A DNA stretch of 20,798 nucleotides from Planctomycetaceae bacterium (GTDB taxonomy: Bacteria; Planctomycetota; Planctomycetia; Pirellulales; Pirellulaceae). Below are positions 6,113 to 13,679 of the stretch, one piece after another. Under the pieces are notes generated by a model that made no database searches, was not told the DNA's origin, and saw only the letters and a program-made list of their open reading frames with translations. The stretch is from contig JABHUV010000361.1 of assembly GCA_018658605.1 (NCBI GenBank), forward strand, positions 1 through 20,798, in the 5' to 3' direction. The first letter of the stretch is position 1, and the number at the start of each line of letters is the position of its first letter. The translations under genes were made by a program, and so were the position numbers.

Positions 6113-8998
6113 TTATTTACATTGAGCCCAATTATCACCAACACAAATATCAACCTTCAGCGGCACAGATAATATCACCGCAGACATCATCTCCTCACGT
6201 ACCATAGCCGTTAGGCGTTCGACCTCCTCCGCCGCTACCTCAAACACTAACTCATCATGAATCTGCAGCAACAGTCGGGCTTGAAACTCTTCCGTTTTCA
6301 GACGTTCAAGCACAGCTATCATGGCCACTTTGATAATATCTGCCGCCGATCCTTGAATCACCGTATTAATCGCTATCCGTTCCGCTAGATTCCTCTGACG
6401 CTTGTCTTTCAATGATTCAGGGTCTCGAACTTCAGTCACGTTACGATGCCTTCCCAAAATCGTACTCACTCGACGATCACGATGGGCTGCTCGCAGAGTA
6501 TCCAACATAAACGCTTCGACGCCTGGGTACTGACGAAAATACGAATCGATAAATTCAGCCGCTTCGCTATTTTCAATCCCCAATGCTTTTGCCAAACCAA
6601 ATGCCGATTGCCCATAAATCACCCCAAAGTTCACCGCCTTTGCTCCCCTCCGCATCTCTATAGTAACTTCATCAACTGGCACATCATAAACCTCGGCAGC
6701 CACATTGGAATGTATATCTTCATCATCAATAAATGCTTGCTGCAATGTTTCATCTTGGGAAAAATGCGCTAACACTCGCAATTCAACTTGCGAATAGTCT
6801 GCCGCCAATAACTTCCATCCCTCTTCACTCGGAATAAATGCTGAGCGAATCTCACGGCCTTCTGCGGTCCGTATCGGAATATTTTGCAAGTTCGGATCCG
6901 TCGAACTCAACCGCCCTGTCGCTGCGACATCTTGCTTAAACGCCGAATGCACTTTTCCAGTGATTGTATTTAACAACTCTGGCAAAGCATCAACATAAGT
7001 TCGTTTTAATTTAGTGACTTGTCGATATTCTAAAATCAATGGTGGTAAATCACTGACTCCCATCCGAGTCAGTTCGTTCAAAACACCAGCGTCAGTGCTC
7101 ATTCCCGTTTTCGTCTTCTTGATAACCGGCAACCCCATGTCCTCAAATAACACCTTGCTCAACTGTTTAGGCGAATCAATATTGAATTCTTGCTCAGCCG
7201 CTGCAAAAATTTCGCTCGTGAGTTCTTCAATCCGAGCGGCAAATCGCACACTCATCGTTTTCAACAACTCGACGTTGACACAAATGCCATTATATTCCAA
7301 TTCTGCTAACACTTCGATCAAAGGCATTTCAACTTCTTGAAACAGCGTTAACAATTCCTTTTCCTCCAACTGCTGCACTAACGTCTCATATAATCGCAAC
7401 GGAATATCTGCATCTTCCGCTGCATAATAGGCCACTTTTTCTAACGGGACTTGATCCAGCGTAACTTGCTTCTTCCCTTTGCCGGCCAACGTCTCATAAC
7501 TGACTGGTTTGTGTTGCAGATAACACTCTGATAAAAAATCTAAGCTGTGATTACGCTGATCTGGCTCTACCAAATAATGGGCAACCATTGTATCGACGAA
7601 TAATCCAGCCAGTTGGATACCGTGATTCCGTAATACAACCATGTCATATTTTAAATTCTGACCAACCTTACGAATCGCAGGATCTTCCAATACACCACAC
7701 ATCAATTCGCGTACCGCCTCGCCATCCAACTGCACATCTCCATCCATACTGCGGACAGGAACATAGTACGCTTTGCCAACTTCCCAAGCGAACGAATAGC
7801 CGACTAAATCCGCACTGCGAGAATCCAAACCCGTCGTTTCCGTGTCGATACTCAGAACGTGCTCACTGGTAATTTCTCCTAATACGTTTTCCAGTTGTCC
7901 CAAGGACGTGATAGTCACGTATTCAACTTCCCAAACCGCTGCGGTTGGTTTAGTTTGAGCGGATAACAAGCGTTCGCGCAAAGTGCGAAATCCAAATTCA
8001 TCACACAATGTTTCAACTTGCTCTGCATCAACATCACTGACGACTGCCGAAGGCCATTCGAATTCAATCGGAACGTTGCGGTCTAATCGCACTAGCTTGC
8101 GACTCAACATCGCGTCCTCGCGACCATTCATTAAGTTCTCACGGCGATTCTTCGCCTTAACCGTTTCCGCATTATCCAGCACACCTTCTAACGTGCCAAA
8201 TTCTTGTAACAAAGTGGTGGCCGTCTTAGGGCCAATTTGATTGACGCCGGGAACATTATCGACACTATCACCAACCAATGACTGAAAATCGACCACTTGA
8301 TCAGGCCGGACTCCCCATACTTCATGCAAATCCTCTGCATCAAAATAACTGTCTTTGCGAATGTTGTACATCTGTACATTGTCACTCAACAACTGCCGAC
8401 AATCTTTGTCGCTCGTAACTAGAAAGCATTTGTTACCACGCGCATCCGATTGTTCAGCGAGCGTTGCCATGATGTCGTCCGCTTCAAAGCCAACTAATTC
8501 TAAACACCTAATCCCCATTGCTTCAAGCATGCGTTTGATCGGTGGTATTTGAGCCCGTAAATCGTCCGGCATCGGATCGCGGTTCTCTTTGTACGCTGGG
8601 TACAACTCGTGTCGAAAAACATCTCCGGGAGCATCGAATACCGCAATGATATGCGTCGGCGTTTTTCGCTGCAGCAAGTCAGCAATGTCGCGCACAAATC
8701 CAAAAATGGCATTTACAGGCTGCCCTGCCGGACCTGTCATTGGTGGCATAGCAAAAAACACTTGATATATCAATGAAAACGAATCAATGACATATACAAC
8801 TTCATCTTCCGCGATGTCACTCGCAGCAGGCCCCAGCGGCTCGACTTTTTGTGCTTCGCTAGTTTCAGTGACGTCATCGGGTTTAGTGACTTTTGTAACT
8901 GCAGCACTATCCCCATCATCAGCGGACTCCCCAGACGCCGCACAAGTGTCATCCATATCCGAAAATAATTGTTGTTGTTGTTTTTCTGCTCCATCCAT
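6113..8998 (-). CDS. polA: DNA polymerase I
   Basis: Pol I fills gaps and removes RNA primers in repair and lagging-strand synthesis. From ATG at 8998 the product is 961 residues. An acidic, low-complexity leader of about 65 residues precedes the 5'-3' exonuclease (VYVIDSFSLIYQ, GFEADDIMAT, SLVGDSVDNVPGV). A proofreading exonuclease follows with its acidic residues present (SIDTETTGLD, GQNLKYDMVVL, YYAAEDADIPL). The polymerase comes last, with motif A DYSQVELRVLAH, motif B RRGAKAVNFGVIYGQS and motif C QIHDELVFE. All three activities look intact. The frame stays open to GTG at 9133, but that GTG has no binding site, whereas ATG 8998 follows AAAGCGGGAAAAG. The leader contains QQQLF, a possible sliding-clamp motif. 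The gene starts the polA-coaE-rho-ribH-nusB string and diverges from the gene at 9485. Confidence 0.96.
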   Translation of the reverse strand: MDGAEKQQQQLFSDMDDTCAASGESADDGDSAAVTKVTKPDDVTETSEAQKVEPLGPAASDIAEDEVVYVIDSFSLIYQVFFAMPPMTGPAGQPVNAIFGFVRDIADLLQRKTPTHIIAVFDAPGDVFRHELYPAYKENRDPMPDDLRAQIPPIKRMLEAMGIRCLELVGFEADDIMATLAEQSDARGNKCFLVTSDKDCRQLLSDNVQMYNIRKDSYFDAEDLHEVWGVRPDQVVDFQSLVGDSVDNVPGVNQIGPKTATTLLQEFGTLEGVLDNAETVKAKNRRENLMNGREDAMLSRKLVRLDRNVPIEFEWPSAVVSDVDAEQVETLCDEFGFRTLRERLLSAQTKPTAAVWEVEYVTITSLGQLENVLGEITSEHVLSIDTETTGLDSRSADLVGYSFAWEVGKAYYVPVRSMDGDVQLDGEAVRELMCGVLEDPAIRKVGQNLKYDMVVLRNHGIQLAGLFVDTMVAHYLVEPDQRNHSLDFLSECYLQHKPVSYETLAGKGKKQVTLDQVPLEKVAYYAAEDADIPLRLYETLVQQLEEKELLTLFQEVEMPLIEVLAELEYNGICVNVELLKTMSVRFAARIEELTSEIFAAAEQEFNIDSPKQLSKVLFEDMGLPVIKKTKTGMSTDAGVLNELTRMGVSDLPPLILEYRQVTKLKRTYVDALPELLNTITGKVHSAFKQDVAATGRLSSTDPNLQNIPIRTAEGREIRSAFIPSEEGWKLLAADYSQVELRVLAHFSQDETLQQAFIDDEDIHSNVAAEVYDVPVDEVTIEMRRGAKAVNFGVIYGQSAFGLAKALGIENSEAAEFIDSYFRQYPGVEAFMLDTLRAAHRDRRVSTILGRHRNVTEVRDPESLKDKRQRNLAERIAINTVIQGSAADIIKVAMIAVLERLKTEEFQARLLLQIHDELVFEVAAEEVERLTAMVREEMMSAVILSVPLKVDICVGDNWAQCK

Positions 8999-9256
8999 GA
9001 CTTTTCCCGCTTTGCTTTTAAATGCTTGTTGAGGCCAAACCACACCGACACCCAACACTTCTTCGATCTCTTCGGACACGTGCTCGCAAAAGTATTTTTG
9101 TCTTCGCTGCAACAAAAACTGCTCATTTTGCACTGTTTAGCTGATTTCACTAACCATAAAGTACCAAAACCTGCCCTCCGAAGAAGGTAACTATCGTAAC
9201 GATTAGGTAAAAGATAGGGTCTAATACCCAGAAACGCACACCGATACTGGTATAAA

Positions 9257-9302
9257 GTCGATACAAAAGAAGCATCATAATTGTTTTGATGCTCGTATCG
9301 AC
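9257..9302. repeat. Compound inverted repeat (8 bp outer arms, 6 bp inner arms)
   Basis: GTCGATAC (9257-9264) pairs with GTATCGAC (9295-9302), and inside it GCATCA (9272-9277) pairs with TGATGC (9287-9292). All 14 pairs are perfect, with an asymmetric internal loop of seven and two bases. It is not followed by a T-run on either strand. It could be a regulator site, a structured small RNA or a weak terminator. Confidence 0.6.
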
Positions 9303-9322
9303 AATCATTGTTCGGATTTAAC

Positions 9323-9346
9323 CGATTTCAAAGGTAATCGAAATCG
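9323..9346. repeat. Inverted repeat CGATTTC-10-GAAATCG
   Basis: Seven perfect base pairs (9323-9329 with 9340-9346) enclose ten bases. With a 17-base centre-to-centre arm spacing it fits a dimeric regulator site about 70 bases upstream of the candidate promoter at 9415. No T-run follows. Function unknown. Confidence 0.45.
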
Positions 9347-9414
9347 CTATCCTTTATAGTAGATATTAACAATACACAGCAAATGAGTGCGACGTTTGAA
9401 TAAACACCAGACAA

Positions 9415-9443
9415 TTCACACTCCTTATTTTTCACACTTTAAA
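9415..9443 (+). promoter_or_regulatory. Candidate promoter for the 9485 gene
   Basis: TTCACA (9415-9420, five of six matches to TTGACA) and TTTAAA (9438-9443, four of six to TATAAT) are separated by exactly 17 bases. Transcription would start near 9450, leaving a leader of about 35 bases that includes the inverted repeat at 9452-9468. Confidence 0.42.
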
Positions 9444-9451
9444 TCTTAGTG

Positions 9452-9468
9452 GTTCTCCTTTAGAGAAC
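9452..9468 (+). repeat. Inverted repeat GTTCTC-5-GAGAAC in the 5' leader
   Basis: Six perfect pairs around CTTTA sit between the predicted transcription start and the ATG at 9485. It may act as an operator just downstream of the promoter or as a leader hairpin near the ribosome entry site, where no strong Shine-Dalgarno is present. Confidence 0.4.
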
Positions 9469-9484
9469 ACAGAATAGGTTCACG

Positions 9485-10996
9485 ATGGCCAAGCGAAAAA
9501 GTCAAAACAACGGCGAAAATACAATTCTCACCATCGCATTTATCCTCTCCGTCTTAACCTCCCTTGGGTTATTGATTGCGGTCGGAATGATGTTCCAATC
9601 GCTCGAAACCAAGGAACAGGCCAAGGTTGTCGCCGACAATGCTAAGAATAACGCTGAGAAAATTACGGTAAGCGCAGAATACGTTAATCTAATCGCTCGT
9701 CACGTAATCGATTCCTCCGTCTCCGAAGCTGAAATCGACGCCTATGCCGAAACACACGGTCCGAACATTCAGCCAAATCAAAAACAAAGGGGTGAAGCAA
9801 TATTACAGAAATACGCTAACTTTCAAAAATCCTATCCTGGTCTAGCTGCCGATGCCGCATCGTTGAATTATGAAAAAGTCCCTGAACTGTTAACGGCACG
9901 GAATAAAACGCTACTCGGTGAAAAGAAACAGCTTGAAACCCAAATTGCGTCTCTTACCAGTCAACTCAACGTCGTCACGACAGCTCAACACGATAACACA
10001 ACCAAGCAGCTGACCAATTCGAGCACAGCCGTCGCATCCGCCCAAAAGGATCTAGCTGACTTTCGAACCGACCGTCAGACAACGGCTGCTGCTTACGATA
10101 CTGCCATCAAAAAACATAGTGATGCGTTATCTGCCAAGGATCAACAAATCGCTAATAAGGACACCGAAATCCAGAGTACCGCTCAGCGACTGAGTAACCA
10201 AGAAGAAAAGAACCTTGTCGCCCAACTCAAAGCACGGCCCAAAAGCGAACGTTTTGAAATACCCGATGGAAAAATCACTTCCGTCAACGAAGCTTCCGGA
10301 ATCGTCTGGATTAATATCGGCAGTCGTGATCGACTCAAACCCTTAACCAACTTCAGCGTCTACCCCGCCACACAACTTGGAGTGATGCGAGGACCTGGAG
10401 ACATCAAAGCCAAAATCGAAGTCATTAAAATCCTCGACGGACAATTCGCACAATGCCGCATCACCGAAGACAGCATTAATGATCCCATTTTGATCGGCGA
10501 CCAAATCTACTCGCCTCTATGGCAACGAGGGATTCAAGTTCACTTTGCGTTAATTGGTTTCTTTGATATCGATGGTGACGGCAAAAGTGATCGTGATAAA
10601 GTCAAAAATATAATTCGTTCCGCAGGTGGAATTATAGATGCTGAATTGTCTATCGAAAACACAACCGATTCAGAAAAAACAAACCTGATTCGCACAGGTA
10701 ACGTTACCGTCGATACTCAATATCTGGTTCGGGGTTCAGTAGATGCAATCATCAACATCGACCGCACAACCTATAACCGCTTTGAGGAAAAAGCAAAGGA
10801 TTACAATGTTGAATCCATCACTGTTAATTCACTATTGAATTACGCTGGATACAAAAACACACGCGACGCAATGGGTCTAAGTCGAGGATTCGATAACGGC
10901 GACCCTAAAACACTGGTGAAACCGGTTTTGAAAGAGGCAGACCAAAGAAACCAACTGCGTAAGCCACCAACACGCGGTACCGACGGTGCTTTCTAG
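9485..10996 (+). CDS. Membrane-anchored coiled-coil protein with FlgT-like and BRCT-like segments
   Basis: No named family is recognised for this 503-residue product. A lysine-rich start (MAKRKSQ) and one transmembrane helix at about 13-36 suggest a signal anchor with the rest outside the cytoplasm. Residues 40-250 are hydrophilic, helical and Ala/Gln/Lys/Glu-rich, with probable coiled coil around 140-245. Residues 262-345 (DGKITSVNEASGIVWINIGS to PILIGDQIYSP) look like the small beta domain found at the C-terminus of FlgT-type proteins. Residues 352-420 (FALIGFFDIDGDGKSD, IIRSAGGIIDAEL, TQYLVRGSVD) resemble a BRCT fold, with DIDGDGKSD also like a calcium loop. The pattern recalls proteins of unknown function frequent in Planctomycetes. 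Domain assignments are inference. It is divergent from polA and has its own promoter candidate. Confidence 0.8.
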   Translation: MAKRKSQNNGENTILTIAFILSVLTSLGLLIAVGMMFQSLETKEQAKVVADNAKNNAEKITVSAEYVNLIARHVIDSSVSEAEIDAYAETHGPNIQPNQKQRGEAILQKYANFQKSYPGLAADAASLNYEKVPELLTARNKTLLGEKKQLETQIASLTSQLNVVTTAQHDNTTKQLTNSSTAVASAQKDLADFRTDRQTTAAAYDTAIKKHSDALSAKDQQIANKDTEIQSTAQRLSNQEEKNLVAQLKARPKSERFEIPDGKITSVNEASGIVWINIGSRDRLKPLTNFSVYPATQLGVMRGPGDIKAKIEVIKILDGQFAQCRITEDSINDPILIGDQIYSPLWQRGIQVHFALIGFFDIDGDGKSDRDKVKNIIRSAGGIIDAELSIENTTDSEKTNLIRTGNVTVDTQYLVRGSVDAIINIDRTTYNRFEEKAKDYNVESITVNSLLNYAGYKNTRDAMGLSRGFDNGDPKTLVKPVLKEADQRNQLRKPPTRGTDGAF

Positions 10997-11078
10997 AGCA
11001 CATGTAACAGGTGTAATTGGTACATAACAGCGATACATTAATCTCGCGTGGACTGCTGCAATTTCAACGGCATACCGT

Positions 11079-11084
11079 TATAAT
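11079..11084 (+). promoter_or_regulatory. Candidate -10 element (TATAAT) for the 11160 gene pair
   Basis: A perfect TATAAT overlaps the end of a small hairpin AACGG-CATA-CCGTT (11066-11079). A weak -35 (CTGCAA, 11056-11061) lies 17 bases upstream. Transcription would start near 11091, about 70 bases before the ATG at 11160. The hairpin sits in the spacer, where a regulator could act. Confidence 0.38.
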
Positions 11085-11159
11085 CGCCTGTAACTAGTCG
11101 TCACCCATTTTACTACGATGGGAAGCGATTGCTGCAGCCAATTTTCGGAGAGTTATTTA

Positions 11160-11426
11160 ATGTCGATACCTATGAATTCACAACAGGTTCTTGATCGCGA
11201 ATACTTGGAGATCCGTGGAAAAATTCTCGAAGTCGCTGCGTCGCTTGACCGCCTAGAACGCGCTGCTGGCGATGTGGCCCAAGACCCGCGGATGGCCTTA
11301 ATGCACCAAGGACTACAGATCGCACTTCAATCCAACGACGCTCAAGGTGATTCAAGGGCTAAACAAATTCAACTGCTGTTTTCACGCGAGTATGCTGATT
11401 CTTGGCGACAAGAATTTGAACTATAG
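11160..11426 (+). CDS. Small unknown helical protein, 88 residues
   Basis: The start is ATG at 11160, set by a strong CGGAGAG binding site ten bases upstream; an in-frame ATG at 11118 has no such site. The product is soluble, without signal peptide or membrane segment, and predicted to be almost all helical: VLDREYLEIRGKILEVAASL, LDRLERAAGDV, an ALMHQGLQIAL stretch and a tail RAKQIQLLFSREYADSWRQEF. Charged and hydrophobic residues alternate as in an amphipathic helical bundle. No family is recognised. It lies 67 bases ahead of the TatD-family gene on the same strand and is probably co-transcribed with it, so it may be a partner of the Ebo-type genes. It is too short to be EboA as I recall that family. 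Confidence 0.8.
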   Translation: MSIPMNSQQVLDREYLEIRGKILEVAASLDRLERAAGDVAQDPRMALMHQGLQIALQSNDAQGDSRAKQIQLLFSREYADSWRQEFEL

Positions 11427-11493
11427 ACCATAGATTTTAATTCATCTGTTGCAATACATTCTTTGTTTATCACAAAATAGAAAAGACATCGTT

Positions 11494-12306
11494 ATGGATT
11501 ACTTCGATCCCCACATACATATGGTTTCACGGACCACCGACGATTACGAAACGCTTGCAAAAATGGGATGCGTTGGTATGAGTGAGCCAGCGTTTTGGGC
11601 TGGGTTTGACCGTGGAAGCGTAGATAGCTTTCGCGATTATTTTCATCAACTAACAGATTTTGAACCGCAACGAGCGGCTCAATACGGAATCCAACACTTC
11701 ACTTGGCTATGCATCAATGCCAAAGAAGCCGAAAACATTGAACTCTCTCGTGAAGTGATCGCGATGATCCCAGAGTTCCTCGACCGCCCCAATGTATTGG
11801 GCATCGGCGAAATTGGCTTGAACAAGAACACCAAGAATGAATCCACTATTTTCCTTGAGCATATGGAATTGGCGATTCAGTACAACCAACAAATACTCAT
11901 TCATACACCACACCTTGAGGACAAGTACCAAGGTACGCGGATGATCCTCGACATGCTCACTTCCGACTCACGCATCGACCCAACACGAGTCTTGGTCGAC
12001 CATGTAGAAGAACATACTGCTGCTGAAGTACTCGATCGTGGGTTTTGGGCCGGTATGTCACTCTATCCCATCACAAAATGCACTCCACAACGAGCAGTCG
12101 ATATCATTGAGATCTGTGGAGGTGAACGACTTTTGGTCAACTCGGCTGGCGACTGGGGACCTTCCAAACCGACCGCTGTTCCAGACCTCATCTTAGAAAT
12201 GCGACGCCGAGAACATCCCGAAGAATTGATTCGAAAAATTGTCTATGACAATCCTATTGAGTTTTTTAGTCAAAGCAAAAATTTCAATTTCCAACCGCGC
12301 GATTAG
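11494..12306 (+). CDS. TatD-family metal-dependent hydrolase, EboB-like
   Basis: The 270-residue product is a TIM-barrel amidohydrolase of the TatD type. Metal-binding positions are visible in order: HIH near residue 7-9, the glutamate of GIGEIGLNK, the histidine of ILIHTPH, the histidine of VLVDHVEEHT and the aspartate of NSAGDWGPS. TatD itself is a DNase, but the N-terminal signature (DPHIHMVSRTTDDYETLA, then EPAFWAGFDR) is that of the Ebo-cluster hydrolase, whose substrate is not known to me. ATG at 11494 is preferred because it starts just before DYFDPHIH; the in-frame TTG at 11449 would add 15 residues with no clear binding site. It follows the 88-residue gene and converges on the phosphatase-fold gene, nine bases away. 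Confidence 0.88.
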   Translation: MDYFDPHIHMVSRTTDDYETLAKMGCVGMSEPAFWAGFDRGSVDSFRDYFHQLTDFEPQRAAQYGIQHFTWLCINAKEAENIELSREVIAMIPEFLDRPNVLGIGEIGLNKNTKNESTIFLEHMELAIQYNQQILIHTPHLEDKYQGTRMILDMLTSDSRIDPTRVLVDHVEEHTAAEVLDRGFWAGMSLYPITKCTPQRAVDIIEICGGERLLVNSAGDWGPSKPTAVPDLILEMRRREHPEELIRKIVYDNPIEFFSQSKNFNFQPRD

Positions 12307-12321
12307 CGGGTCATGCTAATC
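12301..12321. terminator. Hairpin spanning both stop codons of convergent genes
   Basis: GATTAGC (12301-12307) pairs perfectly with GCTAATC (12315-12321) around a seven-base loop. The left arm contains the TAG of the TatD-family gene and the right arm contains the TAG of the convergent phosphatase-fold gene. It could serve both transcripts, though neither strand has a long T-run after it, so intrinsic termination is uncertain. Confidence 0.45.
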
Positions 12322-13641
12322 TTCTCGGCAAACCTCAGCGATCAACATTTCAGCGAGATCCAGGTCCGACCAACTTCGACCTTGTAAAAGATCCGGATTG
12401 TTAGAAACAATAACGCTCTGTTGATCCTTGTCCGCTGTAGCAACTCCGTGCGACCCACAAATCAATGTGGCATCGAGTGGTGTGCTGCGAGTTGCCCTGT
12501 CAAAATACAATTCGACAGGGTCAAAACCCGGTTTGCGATGGATATCAACGGTCCGTGCAAATGCAGGACAAGCGTCATCTTGTAACCACCAGTAATAAGC
12601 TTGCCAACTATTGGAAGTTGAAATCAACATTAGCTCGCCACTACGCTCATGTGCTAATCCTCGTTCCGCTTGCTTCTCGACTGTCAATACTTCCGCAATC
12701 CCATCAACGGACTCAAATAATTGCTGAACACGCTGAATCACCGCAGGATCCGCATCCTTAATAAAGACATGCGAGAACTGGTGATCGACCAGTGCCCACG
12801 CTGAGCTATTCAAATCCAGATGTTCACCATCATCTTCAACTCGGACTTGCAACAATCCAGCATCACGCAGCACCCGATTTGGATACGTTACGTGGTTAAC
12901 TTCGCTAATCACATACTCGCTAGCAAAGACCCAAGTAACATCCGCCGGATCCAACACTGCCTGCACACCATCAGCTAAAATTTGAATTACTCCGTCCAGT
13001 TCCTTGACCGCAGCCAAGGCCTCAGCACTATTGGGTCCTTGTTTTTGAGCCGCGTAATCGAGGTGCGGTAAATACAAAAACGAAAAACGGGGTTGGTTCT
13101 TACTTATCGCTTGCACCGCGCTGCGAATAATCCACTCTGTCGACTGAATGTTTGACAGCGGGCCCCAGAAGTGCTTCAACGGAAAATGCCCCAGGCTTTC
13201 AAGCAATTCACCATAGAGATGCGTCGGCTTGGTATAGCACCACAGAGATTCGGATCCATCCGGATTGTGCACCGGCGCTGGCATACAAATCCAATCCGCG
13301 CCGCAGCCTTTGCTCAACATGGGAAACCAAACGGCCGAAGTTAAATCCGGGGATATCGCATGCAGCCGATCCCAAATCTGAGGTGCTTGGATCTTATCGT
13401 TCCAAGCCGTCCACATCTCAACTTTTTGCTCTTCGCGCCAAAAAAATCCATTGGCAATCACACCGTGTTCCGACGGAGTTTTCCCAGTTAACATTGTTGC
13501 TTGCGCGGGCCAAGTTACGGCTGGAAATGTCGAGATTAAAGGTTGCTGCTCACCAGCAGCCGTTAAAGCCGACAACGCTGGCATTTGTGACAAATCGGAT
13601 TGTCTCAATCCGGGAATACTGCAATACACAACGTGTCGCAT
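12316..13641 (-). CDS. Alkaline-phosphatase-fold protein (NPP-like, EboF-like) with altered metal ligands
   Basis: The 441-residue product has the layout of type I phosphodiesterase/nucleotide pyrophosphatase proteins. FPAVTWPAQATMLTG (39-53) matches the nucleophile loop with Thr43 as candidate nucleophile, TPSEHGV follows, LDYAAQKQGP (194-203) fits the second metal loop, and GSHG (396-399) the final histidine. However, the usual metal aspartate near the N-terminus (DG) is IPG here, the Asp-His pair is SEY (241-243), and the histidine after LD is Gln. It lacks a signal peptide, so it seems cytoplasmic. ATG at 13641 follows AGGAG. It is the last gene of the ABC-eboC unit, 38 bases after the prenyltransferase. 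A phosphatase-fold member is part of Ebo operons, which supports an EboF-like call; the reaction is unknown. Confidence 0.82.
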   Translation of the reverse strand: MRHVVYCSIPGLRQSDLSQMPALSALTAAGEQQPLISTFPAVTWPAQATMLTGKTPSEHGVIANGFFWREEQKVEMWTAWNDKIQAPQIWDRLHAISPDLTSAVWFPMLSKGCGADWICMPAPVHNPDGSESLWCYTKPTHLYGELLESLGHFPLKHFWGPLSNIQSTEWIIRSAVQAISKNQPRFSFLYLPHLDYAAQKQGPNSAEALAAVKELDGVIQILADGVQAVLDPADVTWVFASEYVISEVNHVTYPNRVLRDAGLLQVRVEDDGEHLDLNSSAWALVDHQFSHVFIKDADPAVIQRVQQLFESVDGIAEVLTVEKQAERGLAHERSGELMLISTSNSWQAYYWWLQDDACPAFARTVDIHRKPGFDPVELYFDRATRSTPLDATLICGSHGVATADKDQQSVIVSNNPDLLQGRSWSDLDLAEMLIAEVCRED

Positions 13642-13679
13642 CGATTAACTCCTATCCATTGGCCTTTAGTTTGGGGCCA

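Larger units (their letters stand above)
8999..9484. other. Divergent control region between polA and the 9485 gene
   Basis: This 486-base region separates two divergent genes. It contains a compound inverted repeat (9257-9302), a second inverted repeat (9323-9346), a good promoter pair for the rightward gene (9415-9443) and a short inverted repeat in that gene's leader (9452-9468). The motif CGATAC recurs at 9242-9247 and 9259-9264 and, inverted, at 9295-9300. The first 135 bases could be an in-frame extension of polA, though that is not preferred. No RNA gene was recognised. Confidence 0.5.

Noticed and set aside
9131..9133. GTG at 9133 as the polA start
   Set aside because: It has no ribosome binding site, and the 45 extra residues do not look like part of Pol I; ATG at 8998 has a better upstream sequence.
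11160..11426. Small protein as EboA
   Set aside because: EboA proteins are, as I recall, about twice this length and I see no shared motif.
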